Shown: one piece after another, positions 52,591-64,000 of the stretch | How positions within the stretch are numbered: position 1 is the first letter of the stretch | Layout of the letters: every line of letters begins with the position of its first letter | Assembly (NCBI GenBank): GCA_026874595.1 | Contig: CM049306.1 | Span: 51,986,019-52,050,018 of the forward strand | DNA from: Sipunculus nudus | Lineage: Eukaryota; Annelida; Sipuncula; Golfingiida; Sipunculidae | Direction: 5' to 3' | DNA length: 64,000 nucleotides | Notes under the pieces: generated by a model | Told to the model about the DNA's origin: nothing | Seen by the model: the letters and a program-made list of their open reading frames with translations, nothing else | Databases searched by the model: none | Translations under genes and position numbers: made by a program

Positions 52591-55500
52591 AGCAGTAGAT
52601 TTGATTATGGCTAACCACAATCTGTCAGTCAGCCTCTGTGAAATCTTTACAGCCCAAGAGAGTGAGTGAGCAATTTGTTACAGTGCTTCTAACATGTAGG
52701 AATCTTGTCAGGTAGTAAATTGAGGGGAACTATCTTCAGTGTGAGGGGGAAGACCGTTATCATCACTGAAATGGGCTACTAATAGGCAGTACTGGCACCT
52801 GATGACAGCTACTGTCGAGCTGCCCCTTCATTATAATTTATCAGACCAACCCCTGTATTTCATGGCCAGGTACAGCACACGGCCTGTCTGTGGTAGTGGT
52901 GCTGCCCTATTGACATCTGCAGGGTGGGATGGAGCCTGCTGCCTACAGAACATGTGTAAGACCATGATAATAACTGCACCAGTCAACAGGAAGCTGTTTC
53001 TCAAGCCCCAGCCCAGGCTGTGTTGTCCCCCTGGGCCTCCAGACTAGATCATAACCACAACACTTCTTTCATTTCTACTCTTAAGTCTCTCTTTTGAGAT
53101 TTGGAACGAGATCACTCAGATTCACTGAGGCTGAGCCAGGGCATAAAATCCCATAATCCCAAGATCTTGACACTGCAGGTCGCAAGATGTGTTCATATTG
53201 TACAGCACCTATTGCACCATAGATCTGTGTCTGTGCAGCCCACATTTCTCAAGGGATTATGTTCCAGGATAAAGATTTTAAATTGTTATTATGTTAAAAG
53301 GGTTTGTTCACTCATTATCATGAATAATGTAAATTGTTTTAAGTTAATAAAATTTTGTGCTTGTAACATAATATTTGGGGTAAATATATACATGTACACA
53401 TGGAGAAAAACTGTTCCTCATAATACATATATATGATTGTACATTAGGACCTCCAAGAGGCCTATAAACACAGGTATTGAAAATTTGAAATGCTTGTCAA
53501 TATTAAGAATCATTATCAGCCTGTCCTATGGACTGTTGTACACTTAAATATTAATAACATGTAGCCTGAATGGAGTGAGTGTCTATATAGACAGCAGAGC
53601 AGAGACATTAGCATGCCAGATCATGAGTTAGGGTCTGTACATGGAGTGGGGATGAAAGATGCATGAGTCTGCTATAGATACCAAGCTTTATACCTGGGTC
53701 CCCAACACAGTGGGGGCTCGGCATATGGCTGGGGTGAATAGTGACAGATCCACTGCAGTGCATATCTGTATCTAAACAAAACACTTCTGCTCAGTATGAA
53801 GCCACAGCCATCTACTCTCCTGTGAGATACCAGAATTTTTAAAGGGTCTGGTATCCTGTGACATAGAGCCATTTTAGTGAGGGATATGGGGTGTAATTTG
53901 GTACCCCTCCCTCTCTCCTGTTTGTTTCATTTCTGTTATCTATCTACCCATGTGTGTTAAGTAATTTACAAACCTGTGAACTGTTTTCTGCAAGAAAAAA
54001 AAAATTTATGTGACTTTTTCCACTGCTAACTTGCATGAAAAGCTCTTCAGTTTTTTTTATTTCCCAGTACTTAAAATACAGATCCATCATGTTTTTTTGT
54101 AATAATAAGTATGATATGTAAAATTGCATATAATTAAGCTAAGCAACCATATATTTTGCATTAAACCATTAAATTGAAATAATGTGAAAAAGTATATAAT
54201 TAGTTAATTTTAAAGTTATTTTGGGAGAAGCATGACTGCAGTTTGGCCACAAGATCTTATAATATAGTCTCATGTGCAATCAAATCCTGACACTCCTGAG
54301 TGATTAATATTCAAACTTTGTGTTATGATTTATATCACTGAAAATAACTAAGTTAGTCTGTTAGCAAGACTGCAACTGCAAACTTTTTATAGACTAATCA
54401 TGAAAAAGTGGTTTGATTAATTTCTTGTAAAGGTACATCCATTCGTTCAATAATTGTGGAAATTAGATGGACATGCCATAATGGGGTATCAGCATGTATA
54501 TAGGGAGCCATCACTTCATAATGGATGTCAGTTTGTAGTCCTGTGACTTGAGGTGCACAAGGGTTACCTCTCAGAAGGTCCACTGACCTAGCTTACCAGA
54601 ATGTTATCACTCTTGTGAGCTTGTTCTCTTAGCCCTTTGATTATCACAATCTTGACCCTTGCATTATCAGCAACTCCAGCTCCTGTCAGGATTAGCCTAT
54701 CAGTGGCGATGTTGGTCTCCATCTGGCACTCGGGACAAGTGACAGGTCCTCAAGAACTGTTAATATGGACAAAACTAGGCCTGAAGTAGGGATTATTGGA
54801 AATTAATGTGACAAATTAACAACTATTTCATATAATTTTATACTTTATTTAGTTCTTTAGTGTTTACAAGCTGTCCTGTATATTTTCATACAAACTGTAT
54901 ATTATAATTGATACAAACATATTATGAGCTCTTAGAACTTTACATGATTCAATTTATGTAAAATTGAGTAAAGTTTAATTCTAGCAGTGTATTTTTATAT
55001 CTTTTGCTTTCAAAACAAATGCTTATAGTCTCTTATAGTATATACATAATAAATTTGAAATAATGGTAGTTTCTGTGAACATTTAATATTTTACCATTTG
55101 GAAGACATTTCTATAAACAAAATATTGGACATTTGACTAAATTATAGGTTTTATATTTTCATAATTGTGATGGCATTCATGGACAGTACATTGCAAACAA
55201 GGTTGAATGTTATGTTTATAGAATGCTTACAGGTTTTATTATAGGGCAGGGCACTGTTTCCACTACCTTGTATGCAAGAGGATACTGTTTAAAGAAAAAT
55301 TCTTATAATAAATCCTGAATTGTAGAAAAATACTGCAGACTGCCTGTTAATAGTTTAAAAGCTCATCATTGACTAAATAATATACCTATTGTAGATCAAT
55401 AATTTAGGTTAAAGTGTGCAACTTTTCACTCTGTGTCAGAGTGAGCTAAGTTTACTAAGACGTTGGTTACACATGTTGAACATAAGATGTACATACTATA

Positions 55501-55712
55501 TACTATATGACAATGCACAACTGTTCTCCTTGTACATTTATTGGTAGCTGTATATATGTTAAGTATGTGTTACTGTACATTAAATGCATGATTGATTTTA
55601 CACAGGGCCTGATACAAATGTTCACTTGGTAACAGTAGAAGAGCTGTTACTTGGACAAATGCATGCTTTTAAATATCTGTATTTATAAGTTGTAAATTGA
55701 TTTCTTCTTCAG

Positions 55713-55988
55713 GCCCACCTAGGATTTCAAGCCCAGTGAATCACCAGCCATTGATCGCTCGAGCAGGAGCTACAATCCGATTAGTGTGTCCAATAGAAGC
55801 TGACCCTCCTCCTCTGGTGTCCTGGACGAAAGATGGCAAGTCCATTCATGACGGTTGGGAGCGTTTCCGAAAGACAAACCGTGGCCTAAAGATTAAAGAA
55901 CTGAATGAGGAAGATGCCGGCACGTACCAGTGCCGTGCGGTGAATGGATTTGGGAGCGTCGATGTCCAGTATCAGCTGTTTGTCATGC
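55713..55988 (+). CDS. FGFRL1: FGFRL1, exon encoding the first Ig domain
   Basis: This exon encodes residues 22-113, a complete I-set Ig domain. It is bounded by an acceptor after TTTCTTCTTCAG (AG at 55711-55712) and a consensus donor GC|GTAAGT at 55988/55989. Its length is 276 nt and both ends are phase 1, the usual form of an extracellular Ig-domain exon. Visible landmarks are Cys47 in the B strand (RLVCPIEADPPP), Trp59 in the C strand (SWTKDG), and the F-strand motif EDAGTYQC with Cys95, then NGFGS. The combination CPIE-DPPP, WTKDG-IH-GW-RFR and DAG-Y-C-A-NGFGS matches Ig1 of vertebrate FGFRL1 closely from memory, and better than Ig1 of the kinase FGFRs. I see no N-glycosylation sequon in this domain. 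Later Ig domains and the transmembrane segment are not in the window, so a mollusc FGFR with an FGFRL1-like Ig1 is not fully excluded. Confidence 0.87.
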
Positions 55989-58900
55989 GTAAGTCCGCTA
56001 TTTTTTATGCAAGAGGTAAAAGTTTTATGCGTCTAAGAGACGATCCATTATGTGTTATTAGTCCCCCATTTCTGATTCTAATGTTTTATTGCCTGTCATG
56101 TGTTGACGAGTCATTAGCTGCAGGCTGATGTCCTAGATTTAATTAAGTCTGTGTTTAATAACCCAAGGGGGCGGAGTGATTTATTAAGTGGCTGAAATTA
56201 CAGCATTTATACAGAATAAGTGGAGATAATGAAGATTTAAGATTTACATGTTACAGATACAGAAATGGATTGGTCAGTATCTAATCTGTACAGGCCAAGC
56301 TCTAAATTGTTCATAGAAGATTTAAAAGCAGAGGAGAAATTCTTTTTCTGTAAACTGAATGTTTGAAAGGTTCAGATACAAAAAACCTTACTTTAATGAG
56401 TTTGCCAGCCTGGTGGGATTACAGAGAAAAAGAGCGCAGGAAGTTGATGGACAGGTTAAAAACTTATTCATTTTAATGGTCTGTGGACATTTTTTCAAAG
56501 GAGCAATCAGGGAAATAGTAAAATTTCACATTATCAGCCCAGAGACTTGATTGTTCAGAGTAAAATTACTTTTGCTTATTGCATTTCCAACAAAGCTATT
56601 TGGTTCACAATTACCAGCAGGACTGAACACAAGATGACATAATGGCAGTAAACCACCATTGAACAAATCTCTATTTGGATTTGCTGGCATTTGTGTCAAT
56701 CATTCCTCTTTATTTGTCTGGAAAAAAGACATTTGCGGAGTTTGAAGTTTTTTATAGACAGTTATGATGAAAAGGTTCGGAACATAATGCACTGACAGGA
56801 TGACACACTAATAGCTGCTATGAAAATTCCAGATGAGCTGTGATTGGCACAAACCATCCCAGTAGTATGCTAACTCCCACAAGGGGGCCAGGGATGCAGA
56901 GAGATACTGAATAGAAAGAGTCTATCCTATCTCAATTAGAATAGTGAGTATCCCTTCATCCTAGCGGGGAAGCTGACAGGCATGCACATGTCAGATAACT
57001 ATTATGTGAATATTGCATCACCTTAGAGCACATGCTTGCTTGAATTAACAAATAGTCCATGCTTTTGTGCTAGTCAAATGGCAGGGCCAGCAGGGGTTTG
57101 TGTTATGATGGTGCTGTAAGCAGAGTCTGAGATTTCCAAAGCCACTACTGTGGAAATGTCATGCATTCTGTGGGTTTGTTTTGATTTAGTATTACATCAG
57201 TGTGGGGTTCTCTGGTAAACCAGGGATAAATTGGTTTCAGATCCATGTCGTTTTATAGACAGGTGTTGAACAGTGAGGGCCTGTGTAAGGTTACTTGTCA
57301 GCGGAGGATTATCCATTGAGGCTAATTATTATGGTATATATATTAGGTCCTTGTGCAACATTTGAGCCAAAGCATTGACTCAGTCTATGGTTATAAGCAA
57401 CAGTTACATATGATTATGTAACATCATCACATGTTGGTCATATGTTTGTAGCTTTTATTGTGAGCATGTGTTATAAGCTGTACCAAAATAACATATCCCT
57501 GTTTGCTGAAATCAACAGATTAAAAAAATAGGGGTTACAAAGCCCCACCTGGAAAAAACCCAAGGGCAAAAACCACCATAGACAGAACACAGTGCTCCAC
57601 GTGAGTGGGACAACCTTAAAATCTGACATCATTATTTGACAAACATTTATCCAGATGCAGGCTTTGTCCTGCACCCAAAAATACATTTGAGTAGAAACAA
57701 GGAAGAAATAGTGAATCAGGCCCTCCATTCCATCTGTTGTGTTATTTCTGTTTTTCTGTACACAATACCAGCACATGATTCAGAAACTCAGTATTGTGAA
57801 AAAAGATCCCGCTGAGGAGAACCAGATAAAGCTGACTCTGCAGGAATCTGCGGTTGACAGCTGAGCTCGGCATTTGATGCTTATCTCAGCGATGTTTGAT
57901 CATGGAGAGTAAGTGGAGGGAAAACCAGCAGAGGGATGGAATCTACGCAAACCAACAAACAGCATGCTGGCCGATGTAATTCACTGATTGCCTTTTAGGT
58001 TATGGTTATTTATATAAACAGCTAAGGTCTGGTTTGCTGCTGTTAGAGACTGGTGCTGAATGGGGAGTTCTGCTGGAATCATGGCTAATGATATCATTGG
58101 TTTACTGCAAAAAGTCATGTTAGCAGTAAGTCATGTCTGTATGGTTTATAATGTAAAAAATATATATTCATCCTAATGTTAGGCTTCTACTCCAAAATTC
58201 TTTATCTATACCGTTATATCAACCAGTGGCCATCTGTCCTGTCTGTAGATCTGTTTGTTTCCTTTTTGCTGTTTTAAAGTTTCAAAAGCTTTTAAAGAGG
58301 ATTTTATGTGGATTTACAGTAAGTTAAGTGTAGTATTAAGCCTCAAGGCAAAGACTAAATTTTGGGGGTTGGTCTTTATCCAGATGTGGTTAATGGATAA
58401 TCATTTTGTACATCTGTCTCCAAGCTGTGGGCAGTGACACCTGGTGAAAGAATTTGGTACGGTAACTGTACGGTACGGTAACACTGGTTGGTCTTTAGGC
58501 AAGTAATACTAGATTTTAAATATGATCCAGATAAAAATTTCAAGACCTGCTTGCTTCAGAAGGTCCTTAGGAGCAATCATCATCCTGCTGTGATTTTTGG
58601 GCCATTTCTCAGGCTTATTGAGTTGGGCTTGTGTTTTCTCTTTTTCCAGGACTGAGTTAAATATATGGACTATAGAGAATTCAGTTTAATCATTCTTCAT
58701 TTTGAACATGAACACTTATCAAAGTGCCCCAGTTTCTCTGAATAGAAAATAAGAATATGCATTAGGTTTTGTATTGTTAGTTAGGTTAGGTCTGTTTTAG
58801 GGTCTGCCAGAATTCAGGAGATTTGGCTGGCATGCTGTACCTCCCCTGCTGAGGAACTGTTATTGTGAAATCTGGTGCTCAGTCTCTTCATCCTTTGAAG

Positions 58901-61900
58901 CTGTTTCAGGTCGCCCAATATTTATCAGTTTACACATGTTTGGGCCTGGCGCCTACTGTGTCCAGACTAAAGGAGGGCTCCTGCCTTAGTAGTCTTGACT
59001 GTCACCAGTTTCTGTTACGTGTCATAATGCAGAATTCCATCAGTGCTGAGGTCCCTGTCTTCAGATAGTCACTTGAAATGTGAACCTCCTCATCAGGCAT
59101 GTTGTTTACATCAGCTAAATGGAACATGGTGTAATTTATTGTAATTGAGCTTGCTAATACAAATATCTGTGTTCTTAAATTGTTTAAAAAGTATTCCTTA
59201 AGTGAGGAATCTGAAATCATACCAGTTTGTTTTGACGGTTGTTTTTTTACAACTCTTGCATACCAGGGAAATCTTATGTACATGAGAACCATTTCAAATT
59301 TGTCCAAGCTGTACATGGAAGCCAGCAGGTCTAGAAGTTCGTTGGCGGTATTGTGTGTGAGTGTTTATAATAGGGGCCAGTGGCTGTGTTGGGTTTCATG
59401 GCTTCCAGTCCCCCTGTTCACCTGTGAGCTGTTGTTGTTTGAAGAAGCCTTTGATCTAGCCCGCCACCCCATTCACCATCCATGTCAGTGTGTTTGGCTG
59501 ACTCTGTCTGATTGTGGTACATGCAGGACTCAAATACACTCAGGATAATGCATTCAATGTATATTCCCCTGACAGATGAGCTGGGGACTTCTCATAAGTG
59601 TTTACTAGCACTGGGAAGGCTGGGTCAGATTGCTTGATCAATGTCTTACTATGGTCATGAAAGGTGCCCCCTGGTTGAGAGGGCTCTAACTCAACAATAT
59701 ATGCACACAGATCTTAACAGGGTTGGAGTGAACTAACTACATGTACATAGTCCACAACCATTCTATAAGTACTTCTGCAGGTGCTTCACCGTAAAACCCT
59801 TTCTCCTTAATGGTTGTTGATTGAAGGGCAGAGGTTGTTTTCAACAGCCTTATTTAAATCCAAGTCCTTTCAGGAGTATTTCTCATTTACGGCTATAAAG
59901 CCATGTCCCAGTGGCAAGTATAACTGACATAGGTTTAATGTTACATAATATTTACGTTTTATCAAAGGGTATGCTGATAATTTATTGTCTCTAGGTTAAC
60001 AGCACCAATGGCACAAACATCAGGTGTTTCTGTTTGTTTGTTTATCCTTGATTGCTTTTCCCCCAATACTTTATTTGGGAAGGTCAGAGGGTAAGATTTG
60101 GGGATGGGACAGGGTAGAATTAGCTGTGTCAGAGCTGATAACCAGTCATATGAAATACAGCCATTATTGAATGAAGTAGTGTTTTCATCCGCCATAATTT
60201 TATTCAGGCAAAAGTCTGATTGCTTGGAGGGCTTGAATGTGGGGTTGGAGGGTTGGAACTCATAGCAGTTATGATGCACTAATCCAGAACCAGAGACAGG
60301 TGAGGTGCTGCCCAGACACAGATGGTTTGTTTGATGAGGAGTTCTCTAGTTTCTGCTCAGGCCAGAGGTGATCCCAAACAAATTGGTGTGGTGTTAAGAT
60401 CAATTGGGTCAGGTCCTGAAGGCCTGCTCATCCCAGAAACAAGAACAGTCAGCATCCAGGAAGAGAGCTGGACATTCTCAGCTGATCCTGATGATAGACT
60501 AGCCCTCACTGCTGTGGAGGCCTTTACGGGCTGATTATGACCTGCTGAGCTGTGTGGTTGGCCCACCAACATACCTGTATCTACCATGTGGCCTTAATTT
60601 ATGGAGGACTGAAAGGTTCATCTTGAAATAGGAGTCTAAGAAAGAAGAAGGCAAATTGGAATCTCATATTCTTTCATTAATGCTGAAATGTTTCTTCAAA
60701 AATCCATATCTGCAGTAAAAAAATAATGCAATCCTGAAAAATTAAGTTACATCATATATCTGATTCCACTTTGATTAAGTTAATAAATGAATATATATTT
60801 ATCAGTATACAGCCATTGTCAGAACTATTTTATTGATTGATAGGTGAATTTGACTATTCCAGACAAGCCTTAATGTTGTACAAAGGTTGCACAAAGAGAG
60901 AAAATTAAGCTTGTCTGAAGGCAGAATTTACTTTAATGAGATTATTTGAGGTTTACTTTTGAGGAAAATGGTTCAAAAGCTGTGGAAAAAAGTCTTGAGG
61001 AAACATGACAGTGGTAGATCAAGGATCTTGTAGGCCTGGGGCCCTGTAGACTTGAGCAGTCCATCATCATAACAAGCTGTTTGATCTGGGTCTGTGTCAC
61101 TACACTTGCTGTGTCCCATGTTCTGCTAATGTTACACCTTATTGCAGCCAGTGTCAACCTTGTTGTGAAAAGTTGTCGCATCACCTGTCTCATTACCAAG
61201 CCTTTGCGGCCAGCCCTGTTTTTTGTCACTTGGGCTGGGCCAGCACTGTCAGCTAACATGGCCTGATCATAACCAATTAAGCATGACAGCGCTGGATGGG
61301 AAAGTGGGGGTTTCCTGCAGGTGCTGCCCCAGCCAGACCTGCCAGCTGAAGCTGTTGTTTTGTCATCTGTGTCACCAACTATCAATGTTAACCCTAAGTG
61401 AAAGTGCTGGCCGGGTCATTTATTTACACAGATTGACAACAATTCAACAGTCACCCTTGCTGGCTTCGATTTAAAGCACCATCCATTTTACAGCAGGGAT
61501 CATTATATTTGACAGCGAGATAATCACTTTCACCGGCCAAGTTTCACCTACCTATTTCTGTCTTGTTTAATTAACATTAATAATTAGAAATCAGTGGAAA
61601 ACTGTTTACTGTTAATATTTTGAATCATATGTGTTTAGGGTTTATTAAAGTCAAAGTGAAGAATTAAGGTATTAAATAGAAATTTTCATATGCATTTTCC
61701 ATCAGTTATTTATTTTTTTTTTATTTTCTAAATTTGGATGATAAATATAGATGAAAGATTGTGTATCTGATCAAAAATATGTACACTATTTTCCAAGTGG
61801 TGAAAATTTATGATTCTCATTAACACCCAGTGTGCCAGTAATATTAAACCCAAGTTGAAAAAAAACTGAACTGTCATCAGACAATTTTATGGACAAGGGA

Positions 61901-62325
61901 AAGAATCTGCCCAGCCCTCAGGGACCATAGTTTTGATATGATTGCTTACACTATGGAGCTACCCTTGGATCTCATTCCTAAATAAAGCCTGGTTTATTTG
62001 GGATCAGTTTGGCAAACAGATAAACTTCAGTCCCTTGGTTTACACTGCTAGTGGCCGGGGTAGAGGGGTATCTGATAAGTGCAGTATCACTACTAACTGA
62101 CAGGTCATGATGGATGCTGGATAAGAGAGATGTTTACTTGGAATTGGACACCTGAATGTTTTTATTTGTTCCCTCTAAAAAAAAAGATATTTTATTCTAG
62201 CCAATTTTGAAACACCTGTTTTACCAATCTGTCTTACTATTCATGAGTATTAAAGGTAGTATTCATTTTGATCAGATTCACTCTCGACTACTTGCGATTG
62301 ATAACCTTTAACATGTATTGCATAT

Positions 62326-62326
62326 A

Positions 62327-62360
<34 letters not shown>
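62326..62360. repeat. compound (AT)n(GT)n microsatellite
   Basis: A short AT run passes into about 11 GT units. Confidence 0.95.
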
Positions 62361-63309
62361 AAGATTTTTGTCATAATAATTGTAATCCTTTCAAGTAGGT
62401 GATAACAAACTTTGCCATATTTAGTATAAAATTCATTATTTAAAATCTTTTGAATTTTGAAAACTAATGAAATTATTTCACATATCTTATGCACCGGCAA
62501 ACATTGCATATCACAGTTGTGGGAAAGTTGGTTGACATTCTGTTGTGTATGGTCACAGTCATAGTCAATATCATGTGGACAGTATTTACACTGAACTTCA
62601 TTCCTATTGAGCACAGCAATATCAAGTGACAATACAAGGCTGTATGGATTCCTCTCTTAAGTAAGAACACAGCAGACATTTTGATAGAGGATTTGATGCA
62701 CAATACTGGATAATGTCTGACAAGCCCACAGAGGTCATGTAGAGGTAATTACCAAGTGTATTCCATACAGCTGCTTATACAGTAGATATTATGTCAATAC
62801 AGTTAACGGCAAGTTCTTCGATATTTCGCCGGCACTTGTGTGATTTGAACAGACATGTCAGCTGACATTGACGATTGACCAGTCCTTGTTTTTGATGGTT
62901 ATGATTGGTTGGGTGGACTGTCGTCACAGTGTCGTGGCCTTTCAAATAGCTAGCATTATTTGCCCAAAGTGTGTTTAAGAAAGATCTCTTTGAACAGAGG
63001 CTGATGGACAAAGCCCAGTGAACAGGTATTGAAAATACCCATCACACTACACATCTGTTGGTTTAATCCCACAGACACTGCGTCTATCACTCTTCCCTCT
63101 GGCATATGTATGGTGAAGCACTGGGCAGCTTTCATAACATTGTGGGTCACCATGATTCTTTATTCCACCTCCCAGGTCACTTCACAATTTGTCAATGGTA
63201 AGGTGAAGTAAAACTGCACTGCTCTAGCTGGCCATGCTGTGTTTTGATGGCTGGTCTATCATAACACACACTTCTCAAAGGTAAAGAGAACCCTTGGTTT
63301 AACCCAGCA

Positions 63310-63407
63310 GGAATATTTATTATACCAGAGAAAAAAATATTTATTGTAACTGAGAAAAAAATATTTATTGTACCTGAGAAAAAAACATTTATTGTACCAA
63401 TGAAAAA
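63310..63407. repeat. 25-bp A-rich tandem repeat, four units
   Basis: The unit ATATTTATTGTACC(T)GAGAAAAAAA repeats four times with small changes inside the long downstream intron. Confidence 0.85.
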
Positions 63408-64000
63408 AAGCCAGCTGTCATTGTGAAATTAAATTGAATCTGATATTTCTTGTGGATCTTGAAAGTTCACTTGTTTTCATCAGTTTAGTAGCTGTCTTGC
63501 TTCTATATAAATTCCCTTGGCCTTGCTTTCACAGACTGATTTATTTTCTTTAAGTCAGGAAAGATACATAAAATACTAAAGTTAAGATTTCTCAAATGAT
63601 TTTAGGGCAGTGGAATGTACATGTTTCCAGTGTTGGTAAAAATTGTGTTTTGTTAAGATTATTTTTGGTGCAGTCTCCCACAGTGCAAAAAAAAAACCAC
63701 TGTCCTTGTTTGAATATGTCACATAATGCAGTGTGAAAAGCATGGAAGAGACAAAAAATTGATGATTTGGGCATCAGTCAGCATATTTAATGTCCTTACA
63801 AAACTCTTTTCAGGGCTTACACCATATAAATCTGTTCAGTTACATGTCCAAAGTTTTAAAGATACTAGGAAGCTAAGGAAGGTAATATATATGAAACTGA
63901 ATTTTTCTGATATCTCAACTAGATTGCTTGACTTCATGTTGGGAGTGTAAATCAAAACCTCTTTGCCCAATCTTTTCTGAAAATCCCAATATTTGTATAT

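Larger units (their letters stand above)
46350..55712 (+). other. FGFRL1 intron between signal-peptide and Ig1 exons
   Basis: This 9363-bp GT-AG intron interrupts a codon after its first base. It is AT-rich and CpG-poor. I found no convincing additional exon on the plus strand that keeps frame and no recognisable opposite-strand gene. It holds a fragment resembling the AGCTCA-type repeat start near 48243, a 16-G run at 52575-52590, and scattered short ORFs that look random. Confidence 0.75.
55989..64000 (+). other. FGFRL1 intron, continuing beyond the window
   Basis: This is sequence downstream of the Ig1 donor. The next exon must begin in phase 1 and should encode the linker or second Ig domain (another C...W...DSG-Y-C pattern). 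I could not find one before 64000, so the intron appears at least 8 kb long. Short ORFs here (for example around 59180-59548 and 60322-60534) have no Ig landmarks. The stretch contains a TG microsatellite (62326-62360) and a 25-bp A-rich tandem repeat (63310-63407). Confidence 0.6.

Noticed and set aside
60322-60534. Possible next FGFRL1 exon (after TTTCTGCTCAG at 60360)
   Set aside because: Joined in the required phase after 55988 it meets a stop within four codons, and no Ig landmarks are present.
60942-61385. 147-codon minus-strand frame within the FGFRL1 intron
   Set aside because: No domain, and overlapping plus-strand frames of similar quality. Stop-codon scarcity is explained by local GC content.

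Overview
The window looks like nuclear DNA of a marine mollusc, perhaps a bivalve. It is AT-rich and full of microsatellites. It also carries dispersed repeats of kinds common in mollusc genomes: elements beginning AGCTCA with GTCCGTCC tracts, arrays of AGGTCA half-sites, and short elements bounded by GCCTCCGCCATG. The organism assignment rests on repeat style and one gene fragment, so it is an inference. No bacterial-type operon, CRISPR array, rRNA or tRNA gene was recognised.

Only one protein-coding gene is supported: the 5' part of a plus-strand FGFRL1 (fibroblast growth factor receptor-like 1) orthologue. A short exon (46271-46349) carries the start codon and signal peptide. A 9363-bp intron follows, then a 276-bp exon (55713-55988) that encodes the whole first Ig domain. 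Splice sites and phases agree (phase 1 on both sides of the Ig exon). The remaining Ig domains, membrane segment and tail must lie beyond 64000. The acceptor before the start codon predicts at least one non-coding 5' exon upstream. Candidates are weak (3074-3177, a piece ending at 37563, a donor after 46004).

Layout: 1-21.9 kb is non-coding, with minisatellites, AT tracts, two copies of a roughly 310-350 bp MITE-like family (2338-2650, 16597-16951) and a 447-bp non-autonomous hAT element with a perfect 8-bp target duplication (14014-14460). From 22.0 to 32.1 kb lie two related repeat copies (21979-23580, 30131-31959) and a diverged array (28050-28640). All are built from about 144-bp units carrying AGGTCAAAGGTCA motifs. 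The second copy seems to sit inside a larger element spanning 27852-32125. From 32.1 to 44.6 kb nothing is recognised except microsatellites. At 44671-45844 there is a very recent 589-bp tandem duplication, each unit opening with a 16-bp perfect palindrome. From about 44.6 kb to the end CpG is strongly depleted, as expected of a germline-methylated invertebrate gene body, while the Ig exon keeps many CpGs. A CpG-rich block at 43.4-44.1 kb lies just before this domain.

No undescribed biological system could be demonstrated. The most unusual signals are the DR1-like arrays with a dimeric higher-order repeat, the palindrome-headed duplication, the hairpin with a compensatory change in the MITE-like family, and the sharp CpG transition beside the gene.
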